DNA from: Kitasatospora terrestris
GTDB taxonomy: Bacteria; Actinomycetota; Actinomycetes; Streptomycetales; Streptomycetaceae
Length of the DNA: 64,000 bases
Reading direction: 5' to 3'
Assembly: GCF_039542905.1 (NCBI RefSeq)
Contig: NZ_BAABIS010000001.1
Location: 6,448,001 to 6,512,000, forward strand
How positions within the stretch are numbered: position 1 is the stretch's first letter; every line of letters begins with the position of its first letter. The notes under the pieces are model-generated. The model did not search any database, was not told the DNA's origin, and saw only the letters and a list, made by a program, of their open reading frames with translations. A program made the position numbers and the translations under genes. Positions 32,856-44,620 of this stretch are shown here, in pieces.

Positions 32856-34244
32856 ATGCGCATCTCCGCCACACCTGCCCGGGTCGGCGCGGTGGCCGCG
32901 ACCGGCCTGGCCGTCGTCGCCGGAATCGCCTTCACCGGTCTCGGCTCCGCCGACGCCGCCACCGGGACGACCGTGATCCAGGACCGGCTGGCACCGACCT
33001 CCATGACCGCGGGCACCGCCGCGTCCGCCAGCCTCTCCGTGCACGCCGACCGCTGCGTCACCGCCCGCTCGGTGGGCGTCGCGGTCCGCGACGCGGCCGG
33101 CAACAACCTGGACTTCCCGGGGTCGAGCGGCCGGACCCGGGTGTGCCAGCACGGCTACACCCTCACCACCGACAGCCGGACGCTGCCGGCCGGCGAGTTC
33201 ACCGTGTTCGGCTACTGGCAGGACCTCTCCGGGGGCTACCACAACCTGCCCGCCAAGCGGCTGACGGTCAACGCCGACGCCGCCCAGGCACCGGCCCCCT
33301 CGCAGCCCAGCGCGACGGCGACCGCCACGCCCACTCCGGCCGCCACCCCGTCGTCCGCCCCGACCCCGACGGCCGCGCCCACCACCCCGACGGCGTCGCC
33401 CACCCCGACGGCCGCGCCGACCCCGACCCCCACCCCGTCGCCGTCCGAGTCGCCGTTCGCGACCCCGAAGCCGACGCCGACGGCGACCTCCACGCCGACC
33501 GCGACCGCCGACCCGAGCGCCTCCGGCACGCTGACCTTCTCCGACGACTTCACCGGCAGCTCGGTGCCGCTCGGCAGCTGGACCGGCTGCTCCTCCAACG
33601 GCCCGATCGCCAACAGCCACTGCTCCGGACTGCCGGCCGCGGTGGACGCCAAGTGGTGGGCCTACCCGTCCGGGTGGAAGGACACCTCGAAGAACGGCAC
33701 CTACAACCCGGCGAAGGCCCTTTCGATCGCCGACGGCCAGCTGAACATCCACCTCAACCGGGACTCCACCGGCACCTGGGTGGCCGCGCCGACCCCGAAG
33801 CTGCCGGCGAACACCACCTACGGCACCTACGAGGTGACCTGGAAGGCGAGCTGCGCCGCCGGCTACAAGGTGGCCTGGCTGCTCTGGCCGGACTCCGACC
33901 GCTGGCCCGGCGACGGCGAGATCGACTTCCCCGAGGGCGACCTGTGCGGGAACGTCTCCGCCTTCATGCACCGCCAGAACGGCACCTCCGGCGGCGACCA
34001 GGACGCCTACTCCACCGGGATCAAGACGGCCGGCAACTGGCACGTCAGCCGGATCGAGTGGCAGCCGAACGACCTGAAGTTCTACCTGGACGGCAAGCTG
34101 ATCGGCCACTCCACCTCGCGGGTGCCGAACACGCCGATGCACTGGGTGCTGCAGTCCGAGACCGCGCTGGACGGCACCGTCCCGGCGGTCGGCAGCTCGG
34201 CCGACATCGCCGTCGACTCGGTGCGCTACTGGAAGGCCTCCTAG
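32856..34244 (+). CDS. secreted GH16 glycoside hydrolase with Pro/Thr linker
   Basis: 462-residue secreted enzyme. Signal peptide 1-34 (VGAVAATGLAVVAGIAFTGL, cleavage after SADA). Residues 35-145 form a beta-sandwich-like N-terminal domain with a Cys pair (DRCVTARS, TRVCQHGYTL). A Pro/Thr/Ser linker spans about 148-222. The GH16 domain (224-462) begins LTFSDDFTGSSVPLGSWTGC and carries the catalytic GDGEIDFPEGDL with Glu355, Asp357 and Glu360. Substrate class (laminarin, lichenin, galactan) cannot be assigned. The gene is under a c-di-AMP riboswitch, has its own promoter, and is followed by a 20-base perfect hairpin. Only 277 bases separate it from the preceding GH16 gene. Confidence 0.93.
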   Translation: MRISATPARVGAVAATGLAVVAGIAFTGLGSADAATGTTVIQDRLAPTSMTAGTAASASLSVHADRCVTARSVGVAVRDAAGNNLDFPGSSGRTRVCQHGYTLTTDSRTLPAGEFTVFGYWQDLSGGYHNLPAKRLTVNADAAQAPAPSQPSATATATPTPAATPSSAPTPTAAPTTPTASPTPTAAPTPTPTPSPSESPFATPKPTPTATSTPTATADPSASGTLTFSDDFTGSSVPLGSWTGCSSNGPIANSHCSGLPAAVDAKWWAYPSGWKDTSKNGTYNPAKALSIADGQLNIHLNRDSTGTWVAAPTPKLPANTTYGTYEVTWKASCAAGYKVAWLLWPDSDRWPGDGEIDFPEGDLCGNVSAFMHRQNGTSGGDQDAYSTGIKTAGNWHVSRIEWQPNDLKFYLDGKLIGHSTSRVPNTPMHWVLQSETALDGTVPAVGSSADIAVDSVRYWKAS

Positions 34245-34256
34245 CCTCCCGGCGTC

Positions 34257-34302
34257 GCGGCAGTGCCCCCGGACCCGCGCAGGGGTCCGGGGGCACTGCC
34301 GC
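34257..34302. terminator. very strong bidirectional hairpin terminator
   Basis: Perfect 20-base inverted repeat: GCGGCAGTGCCCCCGGACCC (34257-34276) and its complement at 34283-34302 with a 6-base loop, exactly between the convergent GH16 and SapA-like genes. Confidence 0.88.
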
Positions 34303-34320
34303 GAGGTCTCCCGGCGGGGC

Positions 34321-35145
34321 TCAGCCGCAGTGCGTCCAGCCGCTGGTCCAGGAGGTGCCGCCGAAGGAGCCGCCCCACTGCACGCAGGTGTCGGGGGCGC
34401 GCTTGATGATCGGGCCCGCGTAGTAGGTGAAGCTGCCCGGGTTGCCGGTCGAGGTGCCGCCCTTGACCGCCAGGGTCGCGTTCATCGGCACCGGGCCGCT
34501 CGGGCTGCCGGCGATCGTGGTGACGCAGTTGTCGCCGGTGGCGCCCTTGTACAGCAGGTACACGGTGGCGGCGCCGAGGGAGTGCGAGTCGATGACGGCG
34601 AAGCCGCTGCCGCAGACCTGGACCGGGGTGTACGGCTTGCCGGGCGGCGGGGTCGAGGTCTGCGACTTCTCCGGGGTGGGCGTCGCGCTGGGCGCGGGGG
34701 TCGGCGAGGACGCACCGCCCGGCGGGGCCTTCGTCGCGGGCGCGGTCGGGCGTCCCGAGCCGGCGGACGCCTGGGCGGACCCCGGCGTGGCGCCGGTCGC
34801 GGAGGGCGACGCCGAGGCCGGGTCGCCGGTGGAGGCGGGGGACGGCTCCGCGGAGCCGGAGGGCGGGCCCCCGACCGGGGCCGGGGCGACGGCGGAGGCG
34901 CCGGTGCTCCCGGCCGCTGCCGCCGGGCGGGCCGGACCGCCGCCCGAGCCGCCCGGCACCACCAGGACGGCCAGACCGCCGATGGCCGCCGTCGCGACGG
35001 CGCCCGCCGCCGCGACGCGCAGGTGCTTGCGGCGCCGCAGCTCCTCCTGGTGTCGCTCCGCCATGGCGGTCCAGTCGGGCTCGGCGGCCCTGGTCACCAG
35101 CGGGTCGCCGCTCCCGCCCGGCCATGATCCACGTTGTCCCGTCAT
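34321..35145 (-). CDS. membrane-anchored protein with SapA-like (spore-associated) C-terminal domain
   Basis: 274 residues. Cytoplasmic N-terminus (about 1-42, PDWTAMAERHQEELRRRKHL), one transmembrane helix (44-64, VAAAGAVATAAIGGLAVLVV), a long Ala/Pro/Ser/Thr linker (68-170), and an extracytoplasmic C-terminal domain of about 100 residues: VCGSGFAVIDSHSLGAATVY, LLYKGATGDNCVTTI, FTYYAGPIIKRAPDTCVQWG and ending HCG. That domain matches the streptomycete spore-associated protein A family (secreted, four conserved Cys), which normally consists of just a signal peptide and this domain. Here it is anchored on a stalk. Function of the domain is unknown; a cell-surface or sporulation role is likely. 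Monocistronic. Confidence 0.75.
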   Translation of the reverse strand: MTGQRGSWPGGSGDPLVTRAAEPDWTAMAERHQEELRRRKHLRVAAAGAVATAAIGGLAVLVVPGGSGGGPARPAAAAGSTGASAVAPAPVGGPPSGSAEPSPASTGDPASASPSATGATPGSAQASAGSGRPTAPATKAPPGGASSPTPAPSATPTPEKSQTSTPPPGKPYTPVQVCGSGFAVIDSHSLGAATVYLLYKGATGDNCVTTIAGSPSGPVPMNATLAVKGGTSTGNPGSFTYYAGPIIKRAPDTCVQWGGSFGGTSWTSGWTHCG

Positions 35146-35230
35146 GGGCCGAGATCATAGAACACCCGTCAGTTCCCCCCTGGTCGAGGGGCGTTCGCGG
35201 ACGGACGGACGGGCGGCCGGTCCGCGGCCG

Positions 35231-35902
35231 TCAGGCGGTGCGGCTGTGCGGGAGGGGGACGGAGAGGTCCAGCGCGATCGAGTGGCCGGTGTGCTCGACC
35301 TTGGCCCGCAGGTAGCGGACGTTGCTGGGGGAGAGGTGCACGCCGGTCGGGACGCGCTCGGTCACGGTGACGCCGAGGTCGGCGAGCTGGCCGGCCTTGT
35401 CCGGGTTGTTGCTGAGCAGCCGGATCGCCGGGGCGCCGAGGGTGGCCAGCATCTGCGCGGCGGCGGTGTAGTCGCGGCCGTCCTCGGGCAGGCCCAGCGC
35501 GGTGTTGGCCTGGTAGGTGTCCAGGCCCTGGTCCTGCAGGGCGTAGGCGTCGAGCTTGTTGTAGAGGCCGATGCCGCGGCCCTCCTGGCGCAGGTAGAGC
35601 AGGTACCCGCCGGCCTCGGCGATCCGCTCGACCGACTCGCGCAGCTGCGGGCCGCAGTCGCAGCGGTCGGAGCCGAAGACGTCGCCGGTGAGGCACTCGG
35701 AGTGCAGCCGGACCAGCGGGGTGCCGCCCGGCTCGGGCTCGCCGAGGGCCAGGGCGAGGTGCTCGGCGCCGTCGGCCAGGCCGTGGAAGGTGGTGACCTC
35801 GGCCTCCACCCGGTACCCGTCCGGGAAGGTGAGCGGGATGCGGACGCGCGCGCGGACGGTGGCGGCGCCGGGAATCGCCCGGGCGGTCTCGATGTTCGTC
35901 AT
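35231..35902 (-). CDS. ribA: GTP cyclohydrolase II (stand-alone RibA)
   Basis: Converts GTP to 2,5-diamino-6-ribosylamino-pyrimidinone 5'-phosphate, formate and pyrophosphate, entry to riboflavin synthesis (and deazaflavin/F420 precursors). 223 residues, typical for a single-domain RibA with no RibB part. Zinc ligands Cys70, Cys81 and Cys83 in HSECLTGDVFGSDRCDCGPQ; catalytic YLRQEGRGIGLYNKL and the TERVPTGVHLSPSNVRYLRAK nucleotide region are all present. It is outside any rib operon and divergent from an MDR oxidoreductase, with two operator-like palindromes between them, so it is probably an inducible second copy rather than the housekeeping ribBA gene. Confidence 0.95.
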   Translation of the reverse strand: MTNIETARAIPGAATVRARVRIPLTFPDGYRVEAEVTTFHGLADGAEHLALALGEPEPGGTPLVRLHSECLTGDVFGSDRCDCGPQLRESVERIAEAGGYLLYLRQEGRGIGLYNKLDAYALQDQGLDTYQANTALGLPEDGRDYTAAAQMLATLGAPAIRLLSNNPDKAGQLADLGVTVTERVPTGVHLSPSNVRYLRAKVEHTGHSIALDLSVPLPHSRTA

Positions 35903-35942
35903 TCCGTCCTCCGTGGTGCGCGGGTGTGGCCCGAAGCCTGTG

Positions 35943-35956
35943 GTTCAAATTCGAAC
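35943..35956. promoter_or_regulatory. operator-like palindrome, ribA-proximal copy
   Basis: GTTCAAATTCGAAC, imperfect dyad with GTTC and GAAC arms around AATT. It matches the second copy 43 bases away and is strikingly AT-rich in this genome. Located 41 bases upstream of the ribA start. Confidence 0.6.
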
Positions 35957-35982
35957 CGATCGTGCCGGGCTGACGCTACACC

Positions 35983-36002
35983 GTTGTTCCAATTTGAACA
36001 AC
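35983..36002. promoter_or_regulatory. operator-like palindrome overlapping the ribA promoter
   Basis: GTTGTTCCAATTTGAACAAC, arms of 7 perfectly complementary bases. On the minus strand TTGTTC and TAGCGT with 17-base spacing form a ribA promoter whose spacer this palindrome covers, so a bound repressor would block polymerase. Arms and core agree with the copy at 35943 (GTTCnAATTnGAAC). Confidence 0.65.
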
Positions 36003-36086
36003 CTCTTTCGGCCCAGCGGCCCCGCGTTACCCACCGGTACCCCCGAGGCTGGACAGGGACGGTGCAGGCGACCCAGGTGAGGCGGC

Positions 36087-36995
36087 ATGTCCAAGGCGTT
36101 CGGGTTCGTGGAGTACGGCGGACCGGAGACCCAGGAGTTCCTCGACCGGCCGGTGCCCGACCCCGGCCCCGGCATGCTGCTGGTCGCGGTCCGGGCGGCC
36201 GGGGTCAACCCGGCGGACTGGAAGAAGCGGCGCGGCCTGTTCGGCACCGGCGGCGAACTCCCCGTGGTGATGGGCACCGAGGCGTCCGGCGTGGTGCTCT
36301 CGGTCGGCGCGGGGGTGACCGGCTTCACGCCCGGCGACCAGGTGTTCGGCATCGCCCCGGCCGGTGCGTTCGCCGAGCACACCCTGCTCGCCGCGCGGAC
36401 CACCGCCCGCAAGCCCGTCGGGGTGGGCTTCGCGCAGGCCGCCGCCCTGCCGGTGGCCGGCGCCGCCGCGTACGGCGGGCTCGAGCAGCTCGGCCTGCGG
36501 GCCGGGCAGACCCTCCTGGTCCTCGGCGTCTCCGGCGGCGTCGGCACCGCCGCCGCGCAGATCGCCCGGGCCCGCGGGCTGCGGGTGATCGGCACGGCGA
36601 GCGGGATCAGCGCGGCGTACGTGCGCACGCTCGGCGCCACCCCCGTCGACTCCAAGGGCCCGGTCGCCGACCTGGTCGCGGCCGCCGCGCCCGAGGGCGT
36701 GGACGGGCTGCTCGACCTGGTCGGCGGCGACGCCCTGCGGGCCGCCGCCCCGGCGCTCCGGGCCGGCGGCCGGCTGGTCTCCACCGTCGACCGGGACGGT
36801 GCCGCCGCGCTCGGCGGCGGCTACCTGGCCTGGGACCCGAAGGGCACCGTGCTGGCCGCGCTCGCCGACCTCGTCGCGGCCGGCGAGCTCGACCCCCACG
36901 TCTCGGCGACCTACCCGCTGGCCCACGCCGCCGAGGCGATGGCCGAGATCGAATCGGGCCACGCCCGCGGAAAACTGATCCTGGAGATGAGCTGA
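36087..36995 (+). CDS. NADP-dependent quinone oxidoreductase-type MDR protein
   Basis: Zinc-independent medium-chain dehydrogenase/reductase of 302 residues, in the quinone oxidoreductase/enoyl reductase group. GroES-like N-terminal half: VRAAGVNPADWKKRRGLFG, GTEASGVVLSVGAGVTGFTP. Rossmann half: LLVLGVSGGVGTAAAQIARA (AxxGGVG nucleotide motif) near residue 150 and VDGLLDLVGGDALRAAAPAL. No structural or catalytic zinc Cys, which supports the quinone-reductase class. The VOC gene begins 4 bases after the stop, so the two are co-transcribed. The shared divergent operator region with ribA suggests joint induction by a redox or electrophile signal. Confidence 0.88.
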   Translation: MSKAFGFVEYGGPETQEFLDRPVPDPGPGMLLVAVRAAGVNPADWKKRRGLFGTGGELPVVMGTEASGVVLSVGAGVTGFTPGDQVFGIAPAGAFAEHTLLAARTTARKPVGVGFAQAAALPVAGAAAYGGLEQLGLRAGQTLLVLGVSGGVGTAAAQIARARGLRVIGTASGISAAYVRTLGATPVDSKGPVADLVAAAAPEGVDGLLDLVGGDALRAAAPALRAGGRLVSTVDRDGAAALGGGYLAWDPKGTVLAALADLVAAGELDPHVSATYPLAHAAEAMAEIESGHARGKLILEMS

Positions 36996-36998
36996 CCC

Positions 36999-37763
36999 GT
37001 GAAGATCACCGAGCCGACCGAGGGCGCACCCTGCTGGGTCGAACTGTCCACCAAGGACCCCGTCGCCGCGAAGGCCTTCTACCACGAGCTCTTCGGCTGG
37101 CGGGTCGAGGTGTCACCCGACGAGAAGGCCATGGGCTACACCATGCTCTACGTCGGCGAGGCCGCCGTCGCCGGGCTGGCCGGCCTGATGCAGCCGGACC
37201 AGCCGACCGCCTGGACGGTGTCCTTCGCCGCCGCCGACACCGACGCCTGCGCCGAGCGGATCAAGGCGGCCGGCGGCCGGCTGCTCGTCGAGCCGATGGA
37301 GGCCCTGGACTGGGGCCGCTTCCTGATCGCCGCCGACCCCTCCGGCGCGGTCCTCTCCACCTGGCAGGGCCGCTCCTTCGGCGGGGCGCAGCTGATCGAC
37401 GAGCCGGGCTCGCTCGGCTGGGTCGAGCTCGCCACCCGCGACACCCACGGCGCCAAGGAGTTCTACACCCGGGTGTTCGGCTGGAGCGTCACGGTCGGCG
37501 AGATGTACACCCAGTGGGGCATCGCCGGGCGGGACTTCGGCGGGATGCTCGACATGGCCGACCAGTTCCCGCCGGACGTCCCCCCGTACTGGATGCCGTA
37601 CTTCGCGGTCGCCGACGTCGACCTGACCGCCGAGCGCGCCGCGCTGCTGGGCGCCACCGTCACCCTGCCGCCGACCGACGTGCCGGACGGGCCGCGGCTG
37701 TCGGTGCTGCGCGACCCGCAGGGGGCGGTGTTCGGCATCCACGTGGCCGGCAGCGGGGGCTGA
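36999..37763 (+). CDS. tandem-domain VOC (glyoxalase-like) family protein
   Basis: 254 residues with two VOC modules, about 1-125 and 133-250. Each begins with the typical WVEL motif followed by D...AKAFYHELFGW in the first and AKEFYTRVFGW in the second. DWGRFLIAADPSGAVLSTWQ and SVLRDPQGAVFGIH are the paired C-terminal beta-strands. Streptomycete homologues are usually called VOC family protein or hydroxylase. Metal ligands of true glyoxalase I are not obvious, so a ligand-binding or dioxygenase-like role is open. The GTG at 36999 follows the MDR stop closely. Confidence 0.87.
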   Translation: MKITEPTEGAPCWVELSTKDPVAAKAFYHELFGWRVEVSPDEKAMGYTMLYVGEAAVAGLAGLMQPDQPTAWTVSFAAADTDACAERIKAAGGRLLVEPMEALDWGRFLIAADPSGAVLSTWQGRSFGGAQLIDEPGSLGWVELATRDTHGAKEFYTRVFGWSVTVGEMYTQWGIAGRDFGGMLDMADQFPPDVPPYWMPYFAVADVDLTAERAALLGATVTLPPTDVPDGPRLSVLRDPQGAVFGIHVAGSGG

Positions 37764-37797
37764 ACCCCGGCGACGGCGGCGGGGCCCGGCGACGGCC

Positions 37798-39354
37798 TCA
37801 GCGGCGGGCCGGTTCGGCGGCGGGTCGGGACGCGGAGTCCGGGCCCGCCGCCCGGCGCGTGCGGGCCCGGGAGCGCAGGGCGACGGCGGCCGCCCCGGCG
37901 GTCACCGCGACGGCGGTGTACGGCACCCAGTCGCCGAGCCGGACGTACCAGGTCCGGGCGCCCGGCGCCGCCAGCGGCAGCCGGACGGTGGCCGTGCCGC
38001 TCCCGTCGGTGGTCATCCGGGCCAGCCGGCGGCCCTGCGGGTCGTACGCCACCGACTCGCCGGTCAGCGCCGCCTGGACCACCGGCCGACCGGTCTCGGC
38101 GGCCCGGATCGCGCCCAGCGAGGCGTGCTGGGCCGGCGCCCAGGTCGACTGGAAGGTCGAGGTCGACGACTGGTAGACCAGCAGCCGCGCGCCGTCCGCG
38201 GCGGCCGCCCGGGACATGTCCGGGAAGGCCGACTCGAAGCAGATCAGCGCGCCGACCGGCAGCGGGCGGCCGGACCGGTCCACCGCCGGGAGCAGGTGGA
38301 AGGCGGCGCCCGGCGCCCGGTTCTCGCCCGCGGCGGCGCTCACCCCGGCGATCCAGCCGAGCGCCGAGCGCATCGGGATGTACTCGCCGAACGGCACCAG
38401 GCGGATCTTGCGGTAGCGGGACTCGATGCCGTCCGGCCCGATCAGCACCGCGTCCTTGGAGATCCGGCCGTCCGCCTTGCGGGCGTCCTCCCCGGCCAGC
38501 AGCCGGGCGCCGGTCGCGGCGGACAGCGCCCGCAGCCGGTCCAGCGTCGCGCCCTCCCGGTCCAGGTCGGCGGTGGTGGAGCTCTCGCCCCAGACGACCA
38601 GGTCGACCGGGCGCCCGGCCAGCGAACGGGTCAACCGGACGTTTGCCGCCAGCCGGGCGTTTTCGTCCGGCGTCTGACCGGCCTGGACCAGCGCCACCGT
38701 CGCCTCGCCAGACACCGGGGGAGCCGCCTGGAGCGCGAACAGCAGCGGACCGGTCAGCAGGCAGAGCGCGGCCATCGCACCCGCCGCCACCCGGACCCGC
38801 AGCGCGGACGCCGTGCACAGCAGCACCACGGCCGTGTTGGCCGCCACCAGCGCGGCGCTCACCAGCCACACCCCGCCGACCGACGCCAGGCCCAGGACCG
38901 CCGGGTGCTCCCACTGGCTCGCCCCGTACAGCGCCCACGGCCCGCCCAGCGCGTGCCAGGACCGGGCGAACTCGGCGGTCAGCCAGAGCGCCGGCAGCAC
39001 GACCAGGGCGCCCGCCGCCCGCCGGAGCGTCACCGGCGGGCCGAGCAGCCGGTGCGCCGCGTACCCGAACGGGGCCTGCAGCGCGCCGAAGACGACCGCG
39101 AGCAGGGGCAGCGCCGGGCCGATCGACGGGGTCAGCCAGTACATCGCCACCAGGATGAACCCGGCACCGGACCACCAGCCGCGGACCGCCGCCTCCCGCC
39201 CGTTCGGCGAGCTCCGCAGGACCAGCAGCGCCGGCACCAGCGCCACCCACGCGAGCGCGCCGAGACCCGCCCCAGGGAAGGCCAGCACCGGCACCGCCCC
39301 CGCGGCGAGCGAGGCGTACCGGGCGGGCCGACCGAGAGCGGAGCGCAACGTCAT
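37798..39354 (-). CDS. lnt: apolipoprotein N-acyltransferase
   Basis: Membrane enzyme transferring an acyl chain to the amino group of the lipid-modified N-terminal Cys of lipoproteins. 518 residues from the ATG at 39354. About seven hydrophobic helices in residues 10-205 (LAFPGAGLGALAWVALVPAL, VLPALWLTAEFARSWHALGG), then a nitrilase-like domain (about 215-490) with the Glu-Lys-Cys triad in VVWGESST, SRYRKIRLVPFGEYIP and GALICFESAFPD, and a last helix followed by an Arg-rich tail. Streptomycetes usually have more than one Lnt homologue. Alternative starts lie a few codons upstream. It follows cobN on the same strand with a 61-base gap, probably a separate unit. Confidence 0.93.
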   Translation of the reverse strand: MTLRSALGRPARYASLAAGAVPVLAFPGAGLGALAWVALVPALLVLRSSPNGREAAVRGWWSGAGFILVAMYWLTPSIGPALPLLAVVFGALQAPFGYAAHRLLGPPVTLRRAAGALVVLPALWLTAEFARSWHALGGPWALYGASQWEHPAVLGLASVGGVWLVSAALVAANTAVVLLCTASALRVRVAAGAMAALCLLTGPLLFALQAAPPVSGEATVALVQAGQTPDENARLAANVRLTRSLAGRPVDLVVWGESSTTADLDREGATLDRLRALSAATGARLLAGEDARKADGRISKDAVLIGPDGIESRYRKIRLVPFGEYIPMRSALGWIAGVSAAAGENRAPGAAFHLLPAVDRSGRPLPVGALICFESAFPDMSRAAAADGARLLVYQSSTSTFQSTWAPAQHASLGAIRAAETGRPVVQAALTGESVAYDPQGRRLARMTTDGSGTATVRLPLAAPGARTWYVRLGDWVPYTAVAVTAGAAAVALRSRARTRRAAGPDSASRPAAEPARR

Positions 39355-39415
39355 GTCCGTGATTGTCCGCCTTCCGGAGGCCGGCGTCACCGGGACGCGC
39401 CCCCGGACGGGGAAC

Positions 39416-43020
<3,605 letters not shown>

Positions 43021-43024
<4 letters not shown>

Positions 43025-43116
43025 GCGGATGCCCTCCCGGGCTGGTCGGTGAGCACGGGCGAGGCGGGGGCCGCGGGCGCGGGGCAACCCCCGGGCGCGG
43101 GCATGCGGCGGCGCAT
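43021..43116 (-). CDS. possible 31-residue leader ORF coupled to cobN
   Basis: ATG at 43116, Pro/Ala-rich frame starting MRRRMPAPGGCPAP and ending ASA, whose TGA overlaps the cobN ATG (ATGA). It lies between riboswitch and cobN, so control could act on its initiation and reach cobN by coupling. cobN also has its own good ribosome site, and the composition is not gene-like, so it may simply be leader. Confidence 0.35.
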
Positions 43117-43149
43117 GGCGTCAGGCCTTCCTCGGGGTCCGCGCCCCGG

Positions 43150-43275
43150 GCTGGTGGAGGACGGCAGGAGTTCCTGACTCCCACGGCGGTGAGCCGTGGT
43201 CACAGTGGCGGGACCGCGCCGGGTTTGCACCGGACTTCCTCCCTGCGCCGTCGCTGGCGGCGGGCGGACGCGCGC
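43150..43275 (-). ncRNA. adenosylcobalamin riboswitch upstream of cobN
   Basis: Minus-strand RNA with the conserved elements in order: GGAAGTCCGGTGCAAACCCG, GCGCGGTCCCGCCACTGTGA (43199-43218 region), and the B12-box region GGGAGTCAGGAACTCCTGCC. Located about 130 bases upstream of cobN and oriented with it; the divergent cobG is not under it. Confidence 0.95.
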
Positions 43276-43372
43276 GACCACCCGGGCAGCATCGTACGGG
43301 GTGCGGCTGACCTGCGGCAGTGTGACCTACAGGACGGAGGCGCGCGGTCGGACCATCTGTATGCTCGCGGCC

Positions 43373-44620
43373 ATGCCACCCACACCCGACGCCTCCGCGC
43401 CGGGCTCCGCCGCGCCCTCCCGGGAGCGGTCGGACGCCTGTCCCGGAACCCTCCGCCTGCACCGGGCCGACGACGGGGCGCTCGCCCGCGTCCGGCTGCC
43501 CGGCGGGCTGCTGACGGTCGATCAGGTGCTCGCGCTGGCCGAGGCCGCCGAGCAGCTGGGTGACGGCGCGTTGGAGACCACCTCGCGCGGCAACGTCCAG
43601 CTGCGCGGCCTGCGTTCGGACTGCGGCGCGGAACTGGCCCTGGCCCTGCGCCGCGCCGGGCTGCTGCCCTCCGACACCCACGAGCGGGTGCGCAACATCG
43701 TCGCCTCGCCGCTCGCCGGGCTGGACGGGCGCGGGCACGCCGACGTCCAGGCCTGGGTGCGGGAGCTGGACGCCCGGCTCTGCGCGAGCGGGTGGGCGGC
43801 CGGGCTGTCGGGCAAGTTCCTGTTCGCCCTGGACGACGGGCGCGGGGACGTCGCGGCCCTGGACGCCGATGTGACGTTGATCGCAAGGCCGGGCGGCGGC
43901 GCGCTGCTCCGGCTCGGACGGGCCACCACCGGCGAGCCGGTCGACGCGCCGGTGGACGCCGCGCTGGAGGCGGCCCGGAGGTTCCTGGAGACGGTCGGCA
44001 CGAGTGCCTGGCACTTCCGGGAGCGCCCCGAGCTGACCGGCGGGAGCCGGCCGCTGCCGGTCCCGGACGGCGCGGCGCCCGAGCCGGGGGCGCACACCGG
44101 CGGTCTGGCGGTGGGCGTGCGGTTCGGCCGGGCCACGGCCGCGCAGTGGCGGCTGCTCGCCGCGGTGGCCGCGCGGGGCGTCCGGCTGACGCCGTGGCGC
44201 GGCGCGGTGCTGCCCGGCGCGGACGCCGGGCGGCTCGCGGAGCTGGCGGCGGGCGGGTTCACCGTCGCCGCGGGCGGCGCCTGGGACCGGGCGACCGCCT
44301 GCACCGGGCTGCCGGGCTGCGGGAAGTCGCTGGCCGACGTGCGGACGGACGCGGCGCGGGCGCTGGACGGCGTGGCGGGCGGCGGGGCGCGGACGCCGGG
44401 CGGCGTGGCGGGCGGCGGGGCCGGGGTGGGTGCCGCGGCGGGTGCGTTGCTGCCCGTGCACTGGTCCGGCTGCGAGCGGCGGTGCGGACACCCCGCCGGG
44501 CCATGGGTGGACGTGCTCGCCACCGGGCAGGGCTACCGGGTGACCGCGGCAGGAACTTCGACGGACGTGACGGACGAGCAGATGGCCGAGGCAGTCGCCG
44601 AGGCCCGGAGGAACCGATGA
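43373..44620 (+). CDS. cobG: precorrin-3B synthase CobG
   Basis: O2-dependent conversion of precorrin-3A to precorrin-3B, the ring-contraction trigger of the aerobic pathway; uses a mononuclear iron and a 4Fe-4S cluster. 415 residues. Two nitrite/sulfite-reductase ferredoxin-like half domains (GDGALETTSRGNVQLRGLRS in the first). Cluster ligands are Cys310 and Cys316 in CTGLPGCGKSLADV and Cys367 and Cys371 in WSGCERRCGHP. A Gly/Ala insert lies between them (about 330-355). Neither the ATG at 43373 nor one at 43361 has a proper ribosome site; a TATGCT at 43360 could be a -10 that makes 43373 leaderless. Its stop overlaps cobH (ATGA). Confidence 0.93.
   Translation: MPPTPDASAPGSAAPSRERSDACPGTLRLHRADDGALARVRLPGGLLTVDQVLALAEAAEQLGDGALETTSRGNVQLRGLRSDCGAELALALRRAGLLPSDTHERVRNIVASPLAGLDGRGHADVQAWVRELDARLCASGWAAGLSGKFLFALDDGRGDVAALDADVTLIARPGGGALLRLGRATTGEPVDAPVDAALEAARRFLETVGTSAWHFRERPELTGGSRPLPVPDGAAPEPGAHTGGLAVGVRFGRATAAQWRLLAAVAARGVRLTPWRGAVLPGADAGRLAELAAGGFTVAAGGAWDRATACTGLPGCGKSLADVRTDAARALDGVAGGGARTPGGVAGGGAGVGAAAGALLPVHWSGCERRCGHPAGPWVDVLATGQGYRVTAAGTSTDVTDEQMAEAVAEARRNR

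Noticed and set aside
34427..38176. Long plus-strand frame across ribA, the oxidoreductase and VOC genes
   Set aside because: It crosses several convincing genes on both strands and has no recognisable domain.
43196..43372. Longer CobG start at 43196
   Set aside because: It would place coding sequence over the B12 riboswitch and its divergent promoter and adds no conserved residues.
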